From the NCBI GenBank assembly GCA_030827165.1, contig JAURFB010000018.1:1-39990 (forward strand): a DNA stretch of 39,990 nt, read 5' to 3'. The translations under genes and the position numbers were made by a program. A model generated the notes under the pieces. The model was given only the letters and a program-made list of their open reading frames with translations. It ran no database searches and was not told where the DNA came from. Each line of letters begins with the position of its first letter. Positions within the stretch are counted from its first letter, which is position 1. Source of the DNA: Marivivens sp. GTDB taxonomy: Bacteria; Pseudomonadota; Alphaproteobacteria; Rhodobacterales; Rhodobacteraceae. This document shows positions 24,095-33,805 of the stretch, in pieces.

Positions 24095-24132
24095 GAAAGG
24101 AAGACGCGCCCGAGGGACGGACGGGCGCGTCT
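24095..24132 (-). terminator. Probable terminator after trpS
   Basis: An 11-bp perfect stem (AGACGCGCCCG, 24102-24112, with its complement at 24122-24132) and 9-base loop lies about 100 bases after trpS. On the minus strand it is followed by TTCCTTT. It separates trpS from the aminotransferase gene. Confidence 0.6.
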
Positions 24133-24230
24133 GAATGCCTGGAGGGACTGAAGCAGGCACACGGGGGATGATCGTTTCCCTGAATGCGAGGGTCCGCCGA
24201 TTCTGAATCGGTTTCGTGACAGGCGTTCTC

Positions 24231-25250
24231 TCAGGAGCGCAACAGGCCGACGATATCGTAGGTTTGCTTGAGGATCGGCGCGGCGATCTCGCGGGCGCGC
24301 ACGGCGCCGCGGCCAAGGACGCGGTCGATCTCGGCGGGGTCGTTCATCAGCCGCTCCATCTCGGTCGAGATCGGCGCGAGCTTGTCCACGGCAAGGTCGG
24401 CCAGCGCGGGCTTGAACCGGCCCCAGCCAGCGCCTGCATATTCGGCGATCACGGCCTCGGGGGTCATGTCGTTCAGGGCCGAATAGATATCGACAAGGTT
24501 GCGCGCCTCGGGGCGATCCTTGAGGCCATCGAGCGTTTCGGGCAGGGGCTCGGGGTCGGTCCTGGCCTTCTTGAACTTCTTGGCGATCGCGTCGGCATCG
24601 TCGGTCATGTTGATGCGTTCCATGTCGCTCTCGCCCGACTTGGACATCTTCTTGGTCCCGTCCCGCAGGTTCATCACGCGCATGGCGGGGCCTTCGATCA
24701 CCGGCGAGGTGAGCGGAAAGAAATCGACCTTGAAGTCATGGTTGAACTTGGCGGCGATATCGCGCGTCAATTCGACGTGCTGTTTCTGGTCTTCGCCCAC
24801 GGGAACGTGGGTGGCGTGATAGAGCAGAATGTCGGCGGCCATGAGCGAGGGATAGGCGTAAAGGCCGAGGCTGACCTTTTCCGCGTTCGACCCGGCCTTG
24901 TCCTTGAACTGGGTCATCCGGTTCATCCAGCCGACACGGGCGACGCAATTGAAGATCCAGCCAAGCTCGGCGTGTTCGTGGACCTGCGCCTGATTGAAGA
25001 GGATGGATTTCTCGGGATCAATGCCCGAGGCGAGATAGCCGGCGGCCACCTCGCGGGTCGCGGTCTTGAGCTCGGCCGGGTCTTGCCAGACGGTGATCGC
25101 GTGCAGATCGACGACGCAATAGATCGTCTCGAAGCCCGCGCCCTGCATCCCGACGAAACGCTTGATCGCGCCAAGATAGTTGCCAAGCGTCAGGCCGCCG
25201 GACGGCTTGATGCCGGAAAACACACGCGGGGTGAACTTGGTCTCGGTCAT
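24231..25250 (-). CDS. trpS: Tryptophanyl-tRNA synthetase
   Basis: The enzyme charges tRNA-Trp. The 339-residue class I enzyme has the signature TLGN (21-24) standing for HIGH, the GEDQ motif (152-155) and KMSKS (201-205). Length and motif spacing are standard for bacterial TrpRS. The rhomboid-like gene diverges 87 bases away. The region between trpS and the aminotransferase (24039-24230) holds only the hairpin and no convincing ORF. Confidence 0.97.
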   Translation of the reverse strand: MTETKFTPRVFSGIKPSGGLTLGNYLGAIKRFVGMQGAGFETIYCVVDLHAITVWQDPAELKTATREVAAGYLASGIDPEKSILFNQAQVHEHAELGWIFNCVARVGWMNRMTQFKDKAGSNAEKVSLGLYAYPSLMAADILLYHATHVPVGEDQKQHVELTRDIAAKFNHDFKVDFFPLTSPVIEGPAMRVMNLRDGTKKMSKSGESDMERINMTDDADAIAKKFKKARTDPEPLPETLDGLKDRPEARNLVDIYSALNDMTPEAVIAEYAGAGWGRFKPALADLAVDKLAPISTEMERLMNDPAEIDRVLGRGAVRAREIAAPILKQTYDIVGLLRS

Positions 25251-25337
25251 CGTGAAGGGTCCGGGGCTGGATTTCGGTTTCGGGCTGGCTTACCCATGCA
25301 GGCTATGCCCGTCAACATCTGGCGGACTGGAGGCACC

Positions 25338-26021
25338 ATGCAAAGCGAAAGCCCGTTCAACAATATCCCGCCCGTGATCGTGATCATCGTGTTGGCCATA
25401 GCCGGGATCGAGGCGGTTCTGACGCTGGCCGATCTGGGGATCGCCGGAGGCGGCGATGCGATAGGCTGGCGGATCGCCACGCTTGACAAATACGCCTTCT
25501 CGCCTGCCGTCCTGGATTGGATCGTGGCGCGGGGGGATACGTCTTTCGGGATGCTGCGGCGGTTCGTGACCTATGCCTTCATCCACAGCAGCTTTGTCCA
25601 TGCCCTCTTTGCCGTCGTGATCCTGCTGGCACTGGGCAAGTTCGTGGGGGATGCGTGGAAACCCGTCTCCCTGATCCTTGTACTTCTGGCCTCGACCATC
25701 TTCGGTGCGGTCATCCACGGGCTTCTCGATACCGGCAATACGCCGCTCTACGGTGCCTATCCGCCGATTTACGGGCTGATCGGGGCCTATACCTATGTGA
25801 TGTGGCTGCGCTTCAAACGCGAGGGCGGCAACAAGTGGTGGGCGTTCCGCCTGATCGGGGTCTTGCTGGCGGTGCAGCTTTTCTTCGGCGTGACGCTCGG
25901 CGGTGCGCCGCATTGGATGGCGGATGTGTCGGGCTTTGTAATCGGCCTTGGCCTGTCGCCGATCCTTGGCCCCGGCGGCTGGACAGGGTTCGTCGAGCGG
26001 ATGCGCCGCCGCAGAACCTAG
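25338..26021 (+). CDS. Rhomboid-like membrane protein lacking catalytic residues
   Basis: This 227-residue inner-membrane protein has about six hydrophobic helices in rhomboid order. The landmark regions align with rhomboid proteases: FIHSSFVHALF for the H-x4-H-x2-N region (83-92), YGAYPPIYGLIGA for the GxSG helix (138-150), and ADVSGFVIGL for the AHxxG helix (195-204). Yet the catalytic Ser is Tyr141, the next Gly is Pro142, the catalytic His is Asp196, and the usual Asn is replaced. It should be a pseudoprotease. GGAGG precedes the ATG. Its stop shares CTAG (26018-26021) with the convergent murJ stop. Confidence 0.82.
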   Translation: MQSESPFNNIPPVIVIIVLAIAGIEAVLTLADLGIAGGGDAIGWRIATLDKYAFSPAVLDWIVARGDTSFGMLRRFVTYAFIHSSFVHALFAVVILLALGKFVGDAWKPVSLILVLLASTIFGAVIHGLLDTGNTPLYGAYPPIYGLIGAYTYVMWLRFKREGGNKWWAFRLIGVLLAVQLFFGVTLGGAPHWMADVSGFVIGLGLSPILGPGGWTGFVERMRRRRT

Positions 26022-27556
26022 CGGCGCAGCGCGGCCCGGATGTCGGACAGCTGGAAGGCTCCGACGATCTGGCCGATACCGAAATAACCGGCGAGCCCGG
26101 TCCCGACGAGCACCGCCAGCGCGCCATAGCGCAGGGTCGGCAGATCGAGGAACGGCCCAAGCGCCTGGGCCGCGACCCACAAGAGCGCGCCCATCAATGC
26201 CGAGGCCAGGAGGATGCGCCAGACCCGCGCACGAAAGCGGCGGTCGGTGGTGGCGGCAACACCCATCCGGCGAGACGCGACCCAAAGAAGCGCAACGCTG
26301 GCCCAGCCGGACATCGTAGTGCCGATCGCGGCAGCGATGAAGCCAAGGTAGGGCATCAATCCCACGGCAATGACGGCATTCACCGCAAGCGAGGCCAGCG
26401 CGAAATAAAACGGGCGGCGCGTGTCTTCGCGGGCGAAAAAGAGGGGCTGAAGCGCCTTTTGCAGCACAAAGCTGGGCAGACCGAGGCCATAGACGGCCAC
26501 GGCGAGGGCGGTGGCTTTGGTGTCGTCGGCCCCGAAGGCGCCGCGCTCGAACAAGACGCTGACAAGCTGGATCGGGATCACGCAGAGCGCCACGGCGGCG
26601 GGTATGGTCAGGGCCAGCGAGATTTCGGCGGCACGGTTGAAGGCGTTGCGGCCGCCTGCGGTATCTCCGGCGCGAAGGCGGCGGGAAAGGTCGGGCAAGA
26701 GGACCACGCCAACCGCAATGCCGACAACGCCAAGGGGTAGCTGATAAAGACGGTCGGCATAGGACAGCCAAGCCACCGCGCCTTCGTAGAAGCTGGCGAC
26801 CTGGCGGCCGACGAGCAGGTTGATCTGCACGACGCCACCCGCCATTGCTGCCGGCCCGGCGATGAGGGCCAGGCGTTTCAGCTCCGGCGTCAACTTCGGG
26901 CGGCGGGGCGTGAGGTTGAACCCCGCCCGTTTGGCCGCCTGCCAGACAAGGGCAAACTGGGCCAGGCCCGCCACGGGAACCGTCCAGGCCAAAGCATCGC
27001 CCACCGGCCAGCCCGCCTTGGTGGCAACGATCATCGCTGTGATGAAAAGAACGTTGAGCAAGACGGGCGCGGCGGCCGCGGCCATGAACCGGCCCGCGGC
27101 ATTGAGAACGCCCGAGAGGAGCGCCGCGAGCGAGATGAAGAGGATATAGGGAAAGGCAATCCGGCCAAAGCCGACCGCCAGATCGAACCGCTCGTCGCCG
27201 GCAAAGCCGCTTGCCATCGCCAAGACAAGCCACGGCATCGCCAAAATGGCGACCACCGAAACGACGATGACGACCGCGGCGAGCCCGGCAAAGGCATCGC
27301 GCGCAAACCCTTCGGCATCGTCTCCGGCCTCGAGCTTTTTCGAGAACATCGGCACAAAGGCCATGTTGAACGCGCCTTCGGCAAAGAAGCGGCGGAACAT
27401 ATTGGGCAGGGCAAAGGCGACGAGGAAGGCCTCGGCCACCGGCCCCGTGCCAAGATAGGCCGCGATCAGGATGTCGCGGGCAAAGCCGAGCAAGCGCGAC
27501 ACAAGAGTCCACAGACCGACCGTCAGAAACCCTGAGACAAGTCGGATCGGCTTCAT
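26018..27556 (-). CDS. murJ: Lipid II flippase MurJ
   Basis: MurJ moves lipid II across the inner membrane for peptidoglycan synthesis. The 512-residue protein shows about 14 hydrophobic helices and typical opening motifs: TLVSRLLGFARD (17-28), ALPNMFRRFFAEGAFNMAFVP (49-69). The gene starts inside the glnD stop (ATGA, 27553-27556), so both are cotranslated. AAAGGG precedes the ATG. The pairing glnD-murJ is common in alphaproteobacteria and links nitrogen control to cell-wall export only by position. Confidence 0.96.
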   Translation of the reverse strand: MKPIRLVSGFLTVGLWTLVSRLLGFARDILIAAYLGTGPVAEAFLVAFALPNMFRRFFAEGAFNMAFVPMFSKKLEAGDDAEGFARDAFAGLAAVVIVVSVVAILAMPWLVLAMASGFAGDERFDLAVGFGRIAFPYILFISLAALLSGVLNAAGRFMAAAAAPVLLNVLFITAMIVATKAGWPVGDALAWTVPVAGLAQFALVWQAAKRAGFNLTPRRPKLTPELKRLALIAGPAAMAGGVVQINLLVGRQVASFYEGAVAWLSYADRLYQLPLGVVGIAVGVVLLPDLSRRLRAGDTAGGRNAFNRAAEISLALTIPAAVALCVIPIQLVSVLFERGAFGADDTKATALAVAVYGLGLPSFVLQKALQPLFFAREDTRRPFYFALASLAVNAVIAVGLMPYLGFIAAAIGTTMSGWASVALLWVASRRMGVAATTDRRFRARVWRILLASALMGALLWVAAQALGPFLDLPTLRYGALAVLVGTGLAGYFGIGQIVGAFQLSDIRAALRR

Positions 27557-30354
27557 TCGCGTGCCCTTTCGGCGCCCTGTTCGATGGCGTCCTTCAGTTT
27601 CTTCTCAAGCGCCAGCCTCCGGTTTTCGGCGTGGAACTTCAGCCCGAACATATCCTTCACGTAGAAGGTATCGACGGCCTGTTCGCCGAATGTCGCGATC
27701 ACGGCGGAAGCAATATAGACGTTGTTGGCCGCAAGCGTGCGCGTGAGGTCGAAGAGAAGGCCGGGCCGGTCTCGGGTATCGACCTCGATGATCGTGTAGA
27801 TCTCGGAGCCTTCGTTGTCGAAGGTGATCGAGGTGGGCACGCGAAAGGCCTGCTCGCGCTTCTTGATCTTGTCGCGTTCCTTAAGCGCCTCGCGGGCCAC
27901 GACCTCGCCCTTGAGCGTGCGGTGGATCATCTGCCGCAGGCGCGGCAGGCGAACCTCTTCATAGGGATGCCCGTCGGCGTCCTGAATCCAGAAGATCGCG
28001 GTCGCGAAGCCGTCTTTCGAGGTATAGGTCCGCGCATCGACGATATTGGCGCCGACAAGCGCCAACGCGCCGGTCATCCGCGAGAAAAGGCCCGGATGGT
28101 CGGCCATGGCGAAACAGGCGCGGGTGGCGTCGCGGTCGGCGTCGAGCATGAGGTCGATGCGGATCTCGTCATTCGGCAGATCGCGCAGGAGATTGGCGAA
28201 AATGACCTGGGCCGCCGTCGAGAGCCCCTGCCAATAGGGGCCGTAATGGCGGGCGGTTTCGGTCCGCAGATCCTTGGCATCCCAACCGGCTAGCGCCTCG
28301 CGCAGCGATTTCTTGGCCTCGGCCTCGCGTTTTTCGCGGTTGAGGTCTTCCAGCCCGTTTTCAAGCGCATCGCGCGTGGCCTTGTAGAGCCCGCGCAAAA
28401 GCATGGCCTTCCAGTTGTTCCATGTGCCGGGGCCGACGCCGCGGATATCGCAGACCGTCAGCACCGTCAGAAGATCTAGCCGCTCGACCGTTTTCACCGC
28501 CTTGGCGAAATCGCGCACGGTGCGCGGTTCGGCGATGTCGCGCTTCTGGGCGGTGTCCGACATGAGCAGGTGATAGCGCACCAGCCATTCGACCGTTTCG
28601 CAGTCTTTCTTGGTCAGCCCCAGCCGCGGCGCCACCTTGCGAGCGATCTGGGCGCCGAGGACCGAGTGATCAATATCGCGGCCCTTGCCGATATCGTGCA
28701 GGAGGAGCGCCACAAACAGGACCTTGCGGTTCACCCCCGCCTTGAGGATCGACGAGGCGACAGGCAGCTCTTCGATCAGCTCCTCGCGTTCGATCATCGC
28801 AAGGTTCGAGATGCATTGGATCGTGTGCTCGTCGACCGTGTAGGCGTGATACATATTGAACTGCATCATCGCCACGATCGGCGCAAATTCGGGGATGAAC
28901 GCGTCGAGAACGCCCAGCTCGTTCATCCGGCGCAGCGCCCGCTCGGGGTTGCCGTGTTTCAGGAGCAGATCAAGGAAGATACGGACCGCCTCGGGATCGT
29001 CGCGCAGCTTGCCGTCGATCAAATGCAGATTGGCCGCCAGAAGCCGCATTGCGTCGGGGTGGAGGAGCGTGCCGGTGCGCAGCGCCTCCTCGAAGATGCC
29101 GAGCATGTTGATCGGATGTTTGAAAAACGCCTTTTCATCCGCCACGGTCAGCCGGTTCTGCCGGATCGCATAGGGCGCGCGCGCCCGTTTGCGGCGGGCA
29201 AGGAGACGGGTGAGCATGGGCTCGGCCTTGGTGTGATCGGCCTCGAGCGAGGTGAGGAAGATGCGCGTCAACTCGCCCACGCGGGTCGCATGGCGGAAAT
29301 AGTCCTGCATGAAGAACTCGACCGCCCGGCGCCCGTCATGATCGGTATAGCCCATCCGCTCGGCCACCTGCACCTGCATGTCGAAGTTTAGTTGGTCCAT
29401 CGCGCGGTTTGCGATCATGTGAAGGTGGCATCGAACCGCCCAGAGGAAATCCTCGGCCTTGATGAAGGTGGCAAACTCTTCGGGCGTAAAGACGCCACGG
29501 CCAACAAGTTCGCGTGTGTCCTGAACGCCGTTCACATATTTGGCGATCCAGAACATCGATTGCAGGTCGCGCAGGCCGCCCTTGCCCTCCTTCACGTTGG
29601 GTTCCACGACATACCTTTGGCCGCCCTGCTTGCGGTGCCGCTCGGCGCGCTCGGTCAGCTTGGCCTCGACGAACTCGGCCGCGGTCGATTTGAAAAGGTC
29701 GGTCCAGAGGCGCTTGCGCAGGGTCTCGGCCAGATCCCGATCGCCGGTCAGAAAGCGGAACTCTACAAGGCTGGTGCGGATCGTGTAATCCTCGCGGCCA
29801 AGGCGCAGGCAATCCTTGATCGTTCGGCTGGCATGGCCGACCTTCAGCTTGAGATCCCACATGATGTAGAGGGCGGATTCGATCAGGCTCTCGGCCCAGG
29901 GCGTGATCTTGTAGGGCGTGAGGAACAGGAGATCGACATCCGAAAAGGGCGCCATCTCGCCCCGGCCATAGCCGCCCACCGCGATGACGGCGAGCCGCTC
30001 GCCCTCGGTCGGCGTGGCCAGCGGATGAAGGCGCGTCCGGCAAATTTCGAGTATGGTCGTGACGATCTGATCGGTCAGCCAGCAATAGGCGCGGGTCGTC
30101 GGTCGTGCCGCAAAGGGATCGGCGCGAAACGCTGCCTCGATGGCCGCCGCGCCGCGCGTGCGGGCCTTGCCCAGCACCTCGACGGCGGCCCTGCGAACAG
30201 CCATCGCATCCGGCGCGTCTTCGAGTGCCGCCGCGAGGTCGCTGGCGACGGCAGTCGGGTCGAAGATCGCGCTCGCTAGACAGACAAGATCGTCCGGCAG
30301 GGCGGCGTGCGCCTCAGAACGGGGTTCTGGCGAAGCTGCGAGGGGCTGGATCAA
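27553..30354 (-). CDS. glnD: PII uridylyltransferase/uridylyl-removing enzyme
   Basis: GlnD senses glutamine and adds UMP to, or removes it from, PII proteins, setting nitrogen assimilation. In 933 residues the nucleotidyltransferase motif GGYGRGE (127-133) with S138-D-V-D141 comes first, then the HD hydrolase domain with LLHDIGKG, then two C-terminal ACT domains (each with a D-x-P-G-L motif). All active-site features are intact. The start is TTG at 30354 with AGGTGG 7 bases upstream; the next Met is at residue 51. The TTG start overlaps the end of the upstream lipoprotein gene by 41 bases in another frame. Confidence 0.95.
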   Translation of the reverse strand: MIQPLAASPEPRSEAHAALPDDLVCLASAIFDPTAVASDLAAALEDAPDAMAVRRAAVEVLGKARTRGAAAIEAAFRADPFAARPTTRAYCWLTDQIVTTILEICRTRLHPLATPTEGERLAVIAVGGYGRGEMAPFSDVDLLFLTPYKITPWAESLIESALYIMWDLKLKVGHASRTIKDCLRLGREDYTIRTSLVEFRFLTGDRDLAETLRKRLWTDLFKSTAAEFVEAKLTERAERHRKQGGQRYVVEPNVKEGKGGLRDLQSMFWIAKYVNGVQDTRELVGRGVFTPEEFATFIKAEDFLWAVRCHLHMIANRAMDQLNFDMQVQVAERMGYTDHDGRRAVEFFMQDYFRHATRVGELTRIFLTSLEADHTKAEPMLTRLLARRKRARAPYAIRQNRLTVADEKAFFKHPINMLGIFEEALRTGTLLHPDAMRLLAANLHLIDGKLRDDPEAVRIFLDLLLKHGNPERALRRMNELGVLDAFIPEFAPIVAMMQFNMYHAYTVDEHTIQCISNLAMIEREELIEELPVASSILKAGVNRKVLFVALLLHDIGKGRDIDHSVLGAQIARKVAPRLGLTKKDCETVEWLVRYHLLMSDTAQKRDIAEPRTVRDFAKAVKTVERLDLLTVLTVCDIRGVGPGTWNNWKAMLLRGLYKATRDALENGLEDLNREKREAEAKKSLREALAGWDAKDLRTETARHYGPYWQGLSTAAQVIFANLLRDLPNDEIRIDLMLDADRDATRACFAMADHPGLFSRMTGALALVGANIVDARTYTSKDGFATAIFWIQDADGHPYEEVRLPRLRQMIHRTLKGEVVAREALKERDKIKKREQAFRVPTSITFDNEGSEIYTIIEVDTRDRPGLLFDLTRTLAANNVYIASAVIATFGEQAVDTFYVKDMFGLKFHAENRRLALEKKLKDAIEQGAERARE

Positions 30355-31483
30355 CGATGACCACCTGATTGTTCTGGATTTGCGCCACGGCGAGGCCGCG
30401 CTCGTTGGTGCCGTCGGGCAGAAGGCGGAAGATACCGGCCGTGCCTTGGAAGCCCTGCGGCTGTGTCAGGGCGCGAGCCGTCAACGCATCGCGGTTGCCT
30501 GCCGCGATCAGCGCACCGATGGCGGCGATGCCGTCATAGGCAAGCCCCGCGAGCGGGTGCGGCAGGCCGCCGAAAGTGGCGGCATAGCGGGAATCGAACT
30601 GGGTCGAGACCGAGGTGTCGGGCATGGCGAAGATACCGCCCTGAAGCCCTGGCAGCGAAAGCGCCTGCGGCGTCACATCCCAGCGGGTGAGGCCTATGTA
30701 GCGAACCGTGGCGGGGTTGATCCCGTGTTCGGGAAGAACGGTTGCCACGATCGGCAGGTCGGCGTTGACGCCCGCCGTCAGGAACAAGGCGTTGGCGCTG
30801 TTGGCGGTCGCGTTCTCGGCAATCAGCGAAGACGCGTCGAGGATGCCCTGCTGCGAGAGCGGATAGGATTCGACACCCGCGAGGGTTGCCCCAGAACGAA
30901 CGATGGCCTGCACGATCGCGTCGCGTCCGACCGCGCCCGGCACGTCGTCGCCATGGACGACCATGATCCGGTCAAAGCCGGTCGAGGCGGCATAGGTGGC
31001 AAGCCGTTTGGCGGTGTTTTCAAAGGTCGCGCCCAGGACGAAGACGTTGCCGCCGGCGATCGACGGGTTGTTGGAGAAGGCCAGAACATTGACGCCGCGG
31101 CTGCGGACCGCAATGCCCGCGGCATTGGCGGCCTCGGCATAGAGCGGGCCGAGGATGATCCTGGCGCCCTCGTCGACCGCGCGAGACGCCGCGGCGGCGG
31201 CCTGCGCCGCGTCGGCGCCGGTATCATAGACCCGCAGGTCGATGGTCACGCCTTGCAGATCGGCAATGGCCATCCGCGCGGCGTTTTCGAGGGTGCCGGC
31301 CAAGAATCCGTCGGTCGCATCGCCGGTGCCGATGGGCACAAGCAGCGCAACCTGCACCGGGGCCGAGGTGTTGATGGTCGGCCCCGAAACGGTTGTCGGT
31401 GTGCAGGAAGCGATCCAGACAAGGGCACCGAGGGCAAAAACCGAAAGGATCGCCTTGCGGGCGGTCGACAAAAGGGCAAACAT
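30314..31483 (-). CDS. LpoA-like periplasmic-binding-fold lipoprotein
   Basis: This 389-residue outer-membrane or periplasmic lipoprotein is annotated in relatives as 'penicillin-binding protein activator'. The lipobox I24-A-S-C27 follows a hydrophobic signal. The remainder has the type I periplasmic-binding fold (VQVALLVPIGTGDA, RIILGPLYAEAAN, FDRIMVVHGDD). The true LpoA of gammaproteobacteria activates PBP1A; in alphaproteobacteria the role is unproven. GAGGAG lies about 10 bases before the ATG at 31483. It diverges from rsmI, a conserved arrangement with rsmI-yraN. Confidence 0.87.
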   Translation of the reverse strand: MFALLSTARKAILSVFALGALVWIASCTPTTVSGPTINTSAPVQVALLVPIGTGDATDGFLAGTLENAARMAIADLQGVTIDLRVYDTGADAAQAAAAASRAVDEGARIILGPLYAEAANAAGIAVRSRGVNVLAFSNNPSIAGGNVFVLGATFENTAKRLATYAASTGFDRIMVVHGDDVPGAVGRDAIVQAIVRSGATLAGVESYPLSQQGILDASSLIAENATANSANALFLTAGVNADLPIVATVLPEHGINPATVRYIGLTRWDVTPQALSLPGLQGGIFAMPDTSVSTQFDSRYAATFGGLPHPLAGLAYDGIAAIGALIAAGNRDALTARALTQPQGFQGTAGIFRLLPDGTNERGLAVAQIQNNQVVIVDPAPRSFARTPF

Positions 31484-31583
31484 CAGACAGCAACTCCTCA
31501 TAGGCCGGGCCGGCGGCGGGCTCTTGCGCGGGGCCCGGTTCGGCTTTCGGCTATCATACGGCGAGGGCCGGAAGGGTCTAGGC

Positions 31584-32444
31584 ATGAATTTCGACCGAAA
31601 GCCTCTCTCGGCAGGTCTTTACTTTGTTTCAACTCCGATCGGAACCGCCCGCGACATGACGTTGCGTGGGCTCGATATTCTGGCCACGGCCGACATCATC
31701 GCGGCCGAGGATACACGGACGGCCCGCAAGCTGATGGAGATTCACGGCGTTTCGCTGGCCGGGCGACCGGTGGTGTCCTATCACGACCATTCCGGCCCCG
31801 GCGCCCAGACGCGGCTGGTCGACGCGATCCGCGAGGGCAAGTCGGTGGCCTGCGTCTCGGAGGCCGGAACGCCGCTGATCGCCGATCCGGGCTATGAGCT
31901 TGGTCGTGCGGCGATCGACGCGGGGCTTATGGTGACGGCGGCGCCGGGGGCCTCGGCGGTACTTGTCGCGCTTGCGGTCTCGGGCCTGCCGAGCGACCGG
32001 TTTCTCTTTGTCGGCTTCCTCCCTTCGGGCAAGACCCAACGCGAGACCGAGATCGCCCTTTTGCGCGATCTGCCCTTTACCCTGATCTTCTATGAATCGC
32101 CGAAACGCGTTGGGGAAATGTTAGCTTCTTTGAGGGATATTCTGGGAAGCGGCAGGGAAGCGGTCGTCTGTCGCGAGCTGACAAAACGGTTTGAAGAGGT
32201 GCGGCGCGGCACGCTTGGCGATCTCGCTGCCGAATTCTCGGAGCGCTCTGTCAAGGGCGAGATCGTTGTTCTTGTCGGTCGGGCCGGGGCGGAGACGGTC
32301 GAGGATGCCGATGTGGAGGGCGCGTTGCGAGAGGCGATGAAAACGATGCGGCTCAAGGATGCGGCGACGGCGGTAGCCGGGGCGTTGGGCCTGCCACGGC
32401 GGCAGGTCTATCAGATTGCTCTTGGGTTGGAGAAAAAGGGATGA
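31584..32444 (+). CDS. rsmI: 16S rRNA C1402 2'-O-methyltransferase
   Basis: RsmI methylates the ribose of C1402 in 16S rRNA, using SAM. The 286-residue protein has the tetrapyrrole-methylase-like signatures VSTPIGTARDMTLR near the N-terminus, AEDTRTARKL, and SEAGTPLIADPGYELGR, then the KSVKGEIVVLVG end of the second domain. GAAGGG lies before the ATG at 31584; longer in-frame readings cross into the divergent lipoprotein gene. It overlaps yraN by ATGA, forming a short rsmI-yraN unit. Confidence 0.95.
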   Translation: MNFDRKPLSAGLYFVSTPIGTARDMTLRGLDILATADIIAAEDTRTARKLMEIHGVSLAGRPVVSYHDHSGPGAQTRLVDAIREGKSVACVSEAGTPLIADPGYELGRAAIDAGLMVTAAPGASAVLVALAVSGLPSDRFLFVGFLPSGKTQRETEIALLRDLPFTLIFYESPKRVGEMLASLRDILGSGREAVVCRELTKRFEEVRRGTLGDLAAEFSERSVKGEIVVLVGRAGAETVEDADVEGALREAMKTMRLKDAATAVAGALGLPRRQVYQIALGLEKKG

Positions 32445-32797
32445 GCGGATCGGTCAACTATCATGCGGGGCTTGCGGCGGAAGAGATTGTCGCCGCGGAT
32501 TACGCGCGGCGTGGCTTGCGGCTTGAACGCCGGCGCTGGCGCGGCAAACGCGGCGAAATTGACCTAATCCTGCGCGAGCAGGACCGTGTGGTCTTTGTCG
32601 AGGTGAAGAAGAGCCGCGATTTTGCCCGCGCCGCCGAAAGCCTGTCGCAACGGCAAGTGCAGCGGATATTGGGCGCGGCCGAAGAATTCGTGGCCGGCGA
32701 GCCAAAGGGCCTGTTGACCGAGATGCGCTTTGATCTGGCGATGGTCGATGGGATGGGGCGGATCGAAATTCTGGAGAATGCCTGTCTCGCCGCCTGA
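32441..32797 (+). CDS. YraN-family (UPF0102) nuclease-like protein
   Basis: This 118-residue protein has the restriction-endonuclease-like fold of UPF0102. Visible are the motifs GEIDLI (38-43) and FVEVK (52-56), giving the D-ExK residues of that fold. The biological role in bacteria is poorly defined, perhaps in DNA processing. The start overlaps rsmI by four bases (ATGA) with GGAG and AAGGG sites just upstream. The gene before it is usually rsmI, as here. Confidence 0.92.
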   Translation: MSGSVNYHAGLAAEEIVAADYARRGLRLERRRWRGKRGEIDLILREQDRVVFVEVKKSRDFARAAESLSQRQVQRILGAAEEFVAGEPKGLLTEMRFDLAMVDGMGRIEILENACLAA

Positions 32798-32863
32798 TGC
32801 CGGACCATTGAACCTTGGGGGGCGATGCGCCATGTATCGGTCAAACGTGACGCAGGAGTTCCG

Positions 32864-33805
32864 ATGCCGCTCAAGGTCGCCATCCAGATGGACCCGATCG
32901 CGCCGATCAATATCGACGCAGACAGCACTTTCCGCATTGCCGAAGAAGCGCAAAAGCGCGGCCATTCGCTGTTTTACTACACGCCCGACCGGCTCGCCTA
33001 TCAGGAAGGGCGGATCACCGCGCGGGGCTGGCCGCTTAGGGTGCGGCGGGTCAAGGGCGATCACTTCGAACTTGGCGCGGAACAGGAGGTCGATCTTTCG
33101 ACTTTTGACGTGGTCTGGCTGCGGCAGGACCCGCCCTTCGACATGGGCTATATCACGACGACCCATCTTCTTGACCGGATCCATCCGAAAACCTTCGTGG
33201 TCAACGATCCGTTCTGGGTACGGAATTATCCCGAAAAGCTATTGGTTCTGGAGTTTCCCGATCTCACACCTCCCACCGCCATCGCCCGCGACCTGCAGAC
33301 GCTGCGCGCCTTCCGCGCGCGTCACGGGGATATCATCCTCAAACCGCTCTACGGCAATGGCGGCGCGGGGGTTTTCAAGCTGACCTCGGGCGACGGCAAC
33401 CTGGCGTCGCTCCACGAGATGTTCACCGGCATCAGCCGCGAGCCGCTCATCGTGCAGAAATTCCTGCCGGCGGTTGCCAAGGGCGACAAGCGGGTGATCC
33501 TTGTCGACGGCGAGCCGGTCGGCGCGATCAACCGCGTGCCGGTGCAGGGCGAGACCCGTTCGAATATGCACGTTGGCGGCAGGCCCGAGCCCGTGGGTCT
33601 GACCGACCGCGACCGCGAGATCTGTGCCCGGATCGGCCCCCTACTGCGCGAGAAGGGGCAGATCTTTGTCGGGATCGACGTGATCGGCGACTGGCTGACC
33701 GAGATCAACGTGACCTCGCCGACGGGCATCCAGGAACTGGAGCGGTTCGAGGGCACGAACGTGGCCGAAAAGATCTGGCTCGCCATCGAAAAACGGCGGG
33801 CCTGA
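32864..33805 (+). CDS. gshB: Glutathione synthetase
   Basis: The enzyme joins gamma-glutamylcysteine and glycine with ATP to make glutathione. The 313-residue ATP-grasp protein has the usual [12 protein letters not shown] start, the [12 protein letters not shown] segment, [14 protein letters not shown] (ATP-binding loop) and [13 protein letters not shown] at the metal site. AGGAG precedes the ATG at 32864. The longer upstream in-frame start lacks a ribosome binding site. The stop overlaps the next start by one base (TGATG). Confidence 0.97.
   Translation: MPLKVAIQMDPIAPINIDADSTFRIAEEAQKRGHSLFYYTPDRLAYQEGRITARGWPLRVRRVKGDHFELGAEQEVDLSTFDVVWLRQDPPFDMGYITTTHLLDRIHPKTFVVNDPFWVRNYPEKLLVLEFPDLTPPTAIARDLQTLRAFRARHGDIILKPLYGNGGAGVFKLTSGDGNLASLHEMFTGISREPLIVQKFLPAVAKGDKRVILVDGEPVGAINRVPVQGETRSNMHVGGRPEPVGLTDRDREICARIGPLLREKGQIFVGIDVIGDWLTEINVTSPTGIQELERFEGTNVAEKIWLAIEKRRA

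Noticed and set aside
24216-25337. Plus-strand extension upstream of the rhomboid-like gene
   Set aside because: It is antisense to trpS and lacks homology; the rhomboid-like start at 25338 has GGAGG and the right N-terminus.
25290-27512. Long minus-strand frame of 740 codons across the rhomboid-like gene and murJ
   Set aside because: It is out of frame with MurJ, Arg/Gly/His-rich, and covers two genes with clear families.
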